Shown here one piece after another: positions 60,042 through 64,000 of a stretch of 64,000 nt of DNA. Below the pieces are notes generated by a model. That model had not been told where the DNA came from, did not search any database, and saw nothing but the letters and a program-made list of their open reading frames with translations. Each line of letters starts with the position of its first letter. Position 1 is the first letter of the stretch. Origin of the DNA: Verrucolacustris sp044348085. GTDB lineage: Bacteria; Verrucomicrobiota; Verrucomicrobiia; Methylacidiphilales; Verrucolacustridaceae. The stretch covers positions 1-64,000 of the forward strand of contig JBIKTM010000007.1 of NCBI GenBank assembly GCA_044348085.1. Direction: 5' to 3'. A program made the position numbers and the translations under genes.

Positions 60042-60979
60042 CGAACAATTTTACGGATAGGGCAGGGAGCGAGGGAGTCGAGCCAGACGCCATACCGTAG
60101 TCCGTGAGTGGTGAGTTGGACGCGGGAAAGACGGAGACGAAGCATTGTTTCGCGTAGGACGAGAAAAGCGGGCAAGGCGAGAGAGGCGCGATCGGTGGGC
60201 ATACCGGGCAGGGCGCGAAGTTGGGGGAGGGAGAGAGGAAGCAGTCGGAGGATGAGGGATTCGAGAGTGGAAAGGGAGAGGGAGAATCCCTCGAGTTTCC
60301 GAGCTTTCATGTTTTTACGTCGGATAAGGCAGGCGTAGGCGTGACCTGTTCCACCCGAAAAAGTGGCATGAGATTTTCGAGTTGGGACTGGAATCTTTTT
60401 TAAGGCGTTGCGGATGGAATGAAATGCTTTGATCCATTGGTGGGGGGAAGGGGGGTGTTGAGAGAGAAGAGTGTCGCGAACGGCTACACAGCCGAGGTTC
60501 AGGCTGAAAATCTTCGGGCGAGTAGGACGAAGGGAGTCGATGATCTCGATGCTCCCGCCGCCCAGATCGATATGAAAACGAGGGCTAAGGGTGGAGGAGA
60601 GGGTACGGGCGGCGAGCGCGATGACGCGACCTTCCTCGTGACCGCTCAGAAGCCGAATCGGATTTTTTAGAATCTTAGATGCAGGAAGGATGAAGGATTT
60701 CGAGTTCTTTGCACGGCGGAGGGTTCCCGTGCCGACGGCCAGAGTTTGGTGGGGGTGAAAGGCACGTATTTTACGCTCAAGCTGGCGAAGAACGGACAGG
60801 GCACGGCTTCGAGCTAAGGGTTGAAGGCGCCCAGACAGGGCCACTCCCTCCCCGAGGCGTACGGGATACGCCTTTTCATGATGAATCCGCAAGATGGAGT
60901 TGGTCTGTTCGGCAAGGAGAAGTTTGAAAGTGTTGGAGCCAAGGTCGAGCACGGCGCCGCGGAAAGGGAGATTAGCCAC
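60038..60979 (-). CDS. ppx: Exopolyphosphatase/GppA-type phosphatase (N-terminal half)
   Basis: 313 residues. Two ribonuclease-H-like lobes: AVLDLGSNTFKLLLAE (phosphate 1 loop), EGVALSGRL, AVGTGTLRRAKN, and FHIDLGGGSIEII (phosphate 2 loop), then TFSGGTGHA. The family hydrolyses polyphosphate or pppGpp. Full-length Ppx has a C-terminal HD domain that here is a separate gene overlapping by 4 bases. Divergent from serS with about 85 bases between. Confidence 0.88.
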   Translation of the reverse strand: MANLPFRGAVLDLGSNTFKLLLAEQTNSILRIHHEKAYPVRLGEGVALSGRLQPLARSRALSVLRQLERKIRAFHPHQTLAVGTGTLRRAKNSKSFILPASKILKNPIRLLSGHEEGRVIALAARTLSSTLSPRFHIDLGGGSIEIIDSLRPTRPKIFSLNLGCVAVRDTLLSQHPPSPHQWIKAFHSIRNALKKIPVPTRKSHATFSGGTGHAYACLIRRKNMKARKLEGFSLSLSTLESLILRLLPLSLPQLRALPGMPTDRASLALPAFLVLRETMLRLRLSRVQLTTHGLRYGVWLDSLAPCPIRKIVR

Positions 60980-61064
60980 ACGTAGGTTAAAGCCGTTTCT
61001 ATGTCGGACGGCAAAGCCTTTGCCGAGTCTCGACGGACGGGCTGGGAATAGGTTGAATGGAAGG

Positions 61065-62360
61065 ATGCTCGATATTGGACTGATTCGAAAGGAGTCGGAG
61101 GCTGTCCGTCAACGATTGCTCACCCGCGGAAAGGGTGCAGCGGACGGTTTAGACAAAGTTTTGGAGGTGGATGAGGAGCGGCGACGACTTTTGGGAGAAG
61201 TGGAAAAGTTGAAGGCGGAACGAAATGCGATCAGCAAAGAGGTGGGTGTTCGCAAGGCAAAGAAGGAATCAGCGGATGATCTTTTGGCGGGAATGAAGGA
61301 GAAGTCGGATCGGATTGCGGAGTTGGACAAGCAGGCGGCGGAAGTGGAGGCGAAGCAGGAGGGTTTGTTGCTTTCGATCCCGAATCTTCCTTGGGAGGGG
61401 TGCCCGAGGGGAAGTACGGCGGCAGAGAACCCTGTGGTTTCGACATGGGGTGAACCCAAGAAGTTTGATTTTAAACCGAAGGATCATGTGGCTTTAGGAG
61501 AGTCGCTGGGAATCTTGGATTTTGCGGCTTCGGCCAAAGTTTCGGGAAGTGGGTTTGCAGTGTATCGGGGGGAGGGTGCCCGGTTGGAGAGGAGTTTGAT
61601 TAGTTGGATGTTGAATCTACATAGCGGGGAGCACGGATATACTGAGGTTTCACCGCCGTTTTTGGTCCGAGAGTCGAGCATGGTGGGGACGGGCCAGCTT
61701 CCTAAGTTTCGTGAGGACATGTATGCGGTGGAAGGGGGAGAGCTTTTTTTAGTGCCCACCGCAGAGGTTCCTGTGACCAATTTACATCGGGAAGAGATTT
61801 TGACCGAGGGGGATCTCCCGAAAAAATATGCAGCTTACACGCCCTGTTTTCGGAGGGAGGCGGGAAGTGCGGGCAAGGAGACTCGCGGATTAGGCAGGAT
61901 GCATCAGTTTGATAAAGTGGAACTGGTTTGGATCGAGCATCCGGATCGGTCGATGAAGGCGCTCGAAGAGCTTTGTCAGCATGCGGAATCGGTCCTGCAG
62001 AAGTTGGGATTGCACTATCGAAAGATTGAGCTTTGCACGGGGGATATCGGGTTTGGTGCGGCGCGGTGTTATGATTTGGAAGTTTGGGCGCCTGGCATGG
62101 GGCAGTTTCTGGAGGTGTCGTCTTGCAGTAACTTTATGGATTTTCAGGCGAGGCGGATGGGATTGAGGTTTAAGGGGGCGGACGGAAAGAACCGCCCGTG
62201 CCACACGTTAAATGGTTCAGGAACGGCCTTGGCTCGGCTATTTATTGCACTGGTGGAGACGTATCAGACTCAAGAGGGTGGAGTCACCATTCCAGAGACT
62301 CTGCGTTCGATTTTTGGTTCCGACAGGATTGGAAAAGAGCTTAGTAAGCCGAAACCCTAA
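61065..62360 (+). CDS. serS: Seryl-tRNA synthetase
   Basis: 431 residues from the ATG at 61065, which begins the N-terminal long coiled coil (MLDIGLIRKESEAVRQRL, then LGEVEKLKAERNAISKEV). Class II motifs: FRREAGSAGKETRGLGRMHQF (motif 2 area), and NRPCHTLNGSGTALARL (motif 3). It charges tRNA-Ser and Sec. An AAGG lies directly before the start. The frame extends 57 codons upstream but without family sequence. Confidence 0.97.
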   Translation: MLDIGLIRKESEAVRQRLLTRGKGAADGLDKVLEVDEERRRLLGEVEKLKAERNAISKEVGVRKAKKESADDLLAGMKEKSDRIAELDKQAAEVEAKQEGLLLSIPNLPWEGCPRGSTAAENPVVSTWGEPKKFDFKPKDHVALGESLGILDFAASAKVSGSGFAVYRGEGARLERSLISWMLNLHSGEHGYTEVSPPFLVRESSMVGTGQLPKFREDMYAVEGGELFLVPTAEVPVTNLHREEILTEGDLPKKYAAYTPCFRREAGSAGKETRGLGRMHQFDKVELVWIEHPDRSMKALEELCQHAESVLQKLGLHYRKIELCTGDIGFGAARCYDLEVWAPGMGQFLEVSSCSNFMDFQARRMGLRFKGADGKNRPCHTLNGSGTALARLFIALVETYQTQEGGVTIPETLRSIFGSDRIGKELSKPKP

Positions 62361-62367
62361 ACCCTTT

Positions 62368-63210
62368 TTACTTGATCAGCAGGAGGCTGATCGCCATGAC
62401 CACCATGCCGGCGACAAGGCCGAGAAGGCTATCGTGACCCTTGCCATAGGCACGGCTGGTTGGGAGAAGCTCGTCGAGGCTGATGTAAACCATAATTCCA
62501 GCGACTCCGGCAAAGCAGGCGCCCATGACTTGGGAAGTAATTTCGCCCCCCGTAATCCAGCGCAGGCCAAAGTAACCGATGGCGGCACCTACAGGTTCGG
62601 CAAGCCCACTGAGAAAAGAGTAGGTGAAAGCCTTGGCCCGGCTTCCCGTGGCATAGAAGAGGGGAACGGAGACGCTAATTCCTTCGGGAATGTTGTGCAG
62701 AGCGATCGCGATGGCAATGGCCACGCCCACTTTTGGATTTTCAAGGGCAGCGAGAAAAGTGGCTAGACCCTCTGGAAAATTATGAAGAGCGATGGCGAAT
62801 GCCGTGAACATTGCCATGCGTAGGAGTTTCTTATGGTTTCGGTGCGGGATAGTGGCGTGGGTGGCGTGAAGGGGAGCTAAGGCAGATGCGGGTGGTTGCT
62901 CATGAGGATTCTGTTTCTCAGGGATGAAATTATCGATCAGGCCAACGAGAAGAATTCCGAAAAAGAAGAAACCCACATTCATCCAGACTCCTTGGACCGG
63001 CCCGTAGGCTTGGGTTAGGGAGGCGGCACCTTTCTGAAAAATTTCAACAAAAGATACGTAGAGCATAACTCCTGCGGAAAAACCGGTGGATACAGAGAGA
63101 AAGCGATGGTTCGTCTGCTTGGCAAGGAAGGCAATGGCGCTACCAATTCCGGTGGCCATACCTGCAAAGAGTGTTAGTCCGAAAGCGATCCAGAGAGAAC
63201 CGGTTTGCAT
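62368..63210 (-). CDS. zupT: ZIP-family divalent metal transporter ZupT
   Basis: 280 residues, eight membrane helices. The metal-site helices show ALHNFPEGLATFL and ALHNIPEGISVSV; a His-rich loop (ALHATHATIPHRNHKK) lies between helices three and four. It takes up zinc and other divalent metals. Convergent with serS with 7 bases between. Confidence 0.93.
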   Translation of the reverse strand: MQTGSLWIAFGLTLFAGMATGIGSAIAFLAKQTNHRFLSVSTGFSAGVMLYVSFVEIFQKGAASLTQAYGPVQGVWMNVGFFFFGILLVGLIDNFIPEKQNPHEQPPASALAPLHATHATIPHRNHKKLLRMAMFTAFAIALHNFPEGLATFLAALENPKVGVAIAIAIALHNIPEGISVSVPLFYATGSRAKAFTYSFLSGLAEPVGAAIGYFGLRWITGGEITSQVMGACFAGVAGIMVYISLDELLPTSRAYGKGHDSLLGLVAGMVVMAISLLLIK

Positions 63211-63305
63211 GATGATTTATCTTAAGGGAATTGAACTCCAAAATGCGAGGCGGGAATCGGTCGTTCTAGCTTTCGATCTCAAAAAACGGGTGAGAGAATG
63301 AAATA

Positions 63306-64000
63306 ATGAAGGTTTTACTTATTGGGGTGGATCTCGCTTGGGGAGAGAAAAAACATGACGGAGTCTGTTTTCTGGAATCGACAGGAAAACGAGGGAAAGT
63401 ACTGGGGTTTGGATATCCACAAGGGGATCGGGAATTGATGAAGTTGCTTGGGGAAACGAGTCGGAATTACCAAAACGTGTTTGTGACGGTGGATGCCCCG
63501 ATCGTTTGCCCGAATCGAACAGGAACAAGGCCTGTGGATCGGTTGACGCACCGAATGTTTCATCGCCAACACGCGGCATGTCATCCTGCCAACACCAGTC
63601 GGTGTCCTCGTCCGACCCGAGTTGCCCGATTGCTTGCCCGAAAAGGTTTCTGCATTGGGTGGGAGGTAGGAAAGGCAAAAAAAACGGCTGCCGAGGTTTA
63701 TCCGCATCCTGCCATGGTTCGAATGTTCGGGTTGCCTAGAATCATCAAGTACAAGAAAGGAAGTGTGGCGGAAAGGAGGAAGGAGTTTAAAAGATTGCAA
63801 GGGTTGATGCGAAAACTCATGAAACGGCGTTTTCCTCGCCTTACGCTCAATCAAGAAACGAGGAATCTGCTCAGACAAAAATGGAGCAAGCCTGTGGAGG
63901 ATCGAACGGATGCCCTTTTTTGCGCATTGATCGGGATGTGGCACTGGATGTACCTCGGGAAGCGGAGCGAGGTCATCGGCGATCGAAAGACGGGATTTAT
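63306..64000 (+). CDS. DUF429 RNase-H-like protein, cut by the window end
   Basis: At least 231 codons open to the window edge without a stop, so the C-terminus is missing. Starts MKVLLIGVDLAWGEKK (the DUF429 N-terminal D), then VFVTVDAPIVCPNRTG, EVYPHPAMVRMFG, and DRTDALFCALIG, the usual acidic and catalytic-like residues of this RNase-H-fold family. The family is called a predicted nuclease but no reaction is proven. Lies 96 bases downstream of, and divergent to, zupT. Confidence 0.85.
   Translation, partial: MKVLLIGVDLAWGEKKHDGVCFLESTGKRGKVLGFGYPQGDRELMKLLGETSRNYQNVFVTVDAPIVCPNRTGTRPVDRLTHRMFHRQHAACHPANTSRCPRPTRVARLLARKGFCIGWEVGKAKKTAAEVYPHPAMVRMFGLPRIIKYKKGSVAERRKEFKRLQGLMRKLMKRRFPRLTLNQETRNLLRQKWSKPVEDRTDALFCALIGMWHWMYLGKRSEVIGDRKTGF

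Overview
The window is a 64 kb, gene-dense bacterial chromosome segment of moderate GC. No rRNA, CRISPR array, prophage or insertion sequence is visible. Gene content points to Verrucomicrobiota or a near relative. The supporting signs are several bactofilins, a cdaA-glmM pair without cdaR, a lipase-maturation-factor homologue, a four-helix-bundle (IVP-type) protein, and futalosine- or UbiD-style quinone genes. This is inference from gene families; no marker was compared against a database.

Layout. 1-2.2 kb is an AT-richer accessory stretch. It holds a HXXEE membrane protein and, divergently, a membrane-anchored protein with a von Hippel-Lindau beta domain, framed by palindromic intergenic repeats. 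2.3-11.4 kb carries a secreted phosphatase, cdaA-glmM-tal (cyclic-di-AMP, cell-wall precursor, pentose phosphate), aconitase, aspartokinase and a DoxX protein. At 11.5 kb is tRNA-Lys with a tandem 3' partial copy whose anticodon arm has become a GC hairpin. 11.7-13.7 kb is a mechanosensitive-channel and bactofilin cluster that includes a double zinc-ribbon bactofilin. 13.8-19.4 kb carries a Dabb protein, a glycosyltransferase-like protein and sucAB. 19.5-28 kb carries DUF2237, ubiD-ubiX, an M16 peptidase, a purine deaminase, pabB-pabC and proS. 28-36.4 kb holds a large Sel1-repeat protein with a coupled membrane protein, typA, an AsmA-like protein and an acyl-ACP synthetase-like ligase. 36.4-42.6 kb holds tRNA-Arg, dnaX-recR, rplM-rpsI and argC-argJ-argB. 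42.6-51.6 kb holds a LytS/LytTR two-component pair, a bicupin, and a single 1948-residue secreted polysaccharide-degrading enzyme. 51.7-64 kb holds an L,D-transpeptidase, an LMF-like membrane protein, a lone E2 acyltransferase, and a six-gene minus-strand run (ppx, HD, a degenerate alkaline phosphatase, rsmA, Nudix, crtI-like). serS, zupT and a DUF429 gene cut by the window end complete it.

Metabolic picture: an aerobic heterotroph with an oxidative TCA branch (acnA, sucAB), arginine through the acetyl-cycle, folate and quinone synthesis, and a secreted enzyme that can attack both cellulose-like and chitin-like polymers.

The strongest leads are (1) the bacterial VHL-beta protein that keeps the spacing of the hydroxyproline pocket, (2) the AA10-CBM2-GH5-CBM2-GH18 megaenzyme, (3) an alkaline-phosphatase fold protein that has lost its nucleophile and metal ligands, (4) the bactofilin/zinc-ribbon/MscL cluster and (5) the remodelled tRNA-Lys copy. 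Many genes are joined by 1-4 base stop/start overlaps (ATGA, GTGA, TAATG), so translational coupling is the main operon style here. Three convincing sigma70-type promoters (two tRNAs, rplM) have exact 17-base spacers.
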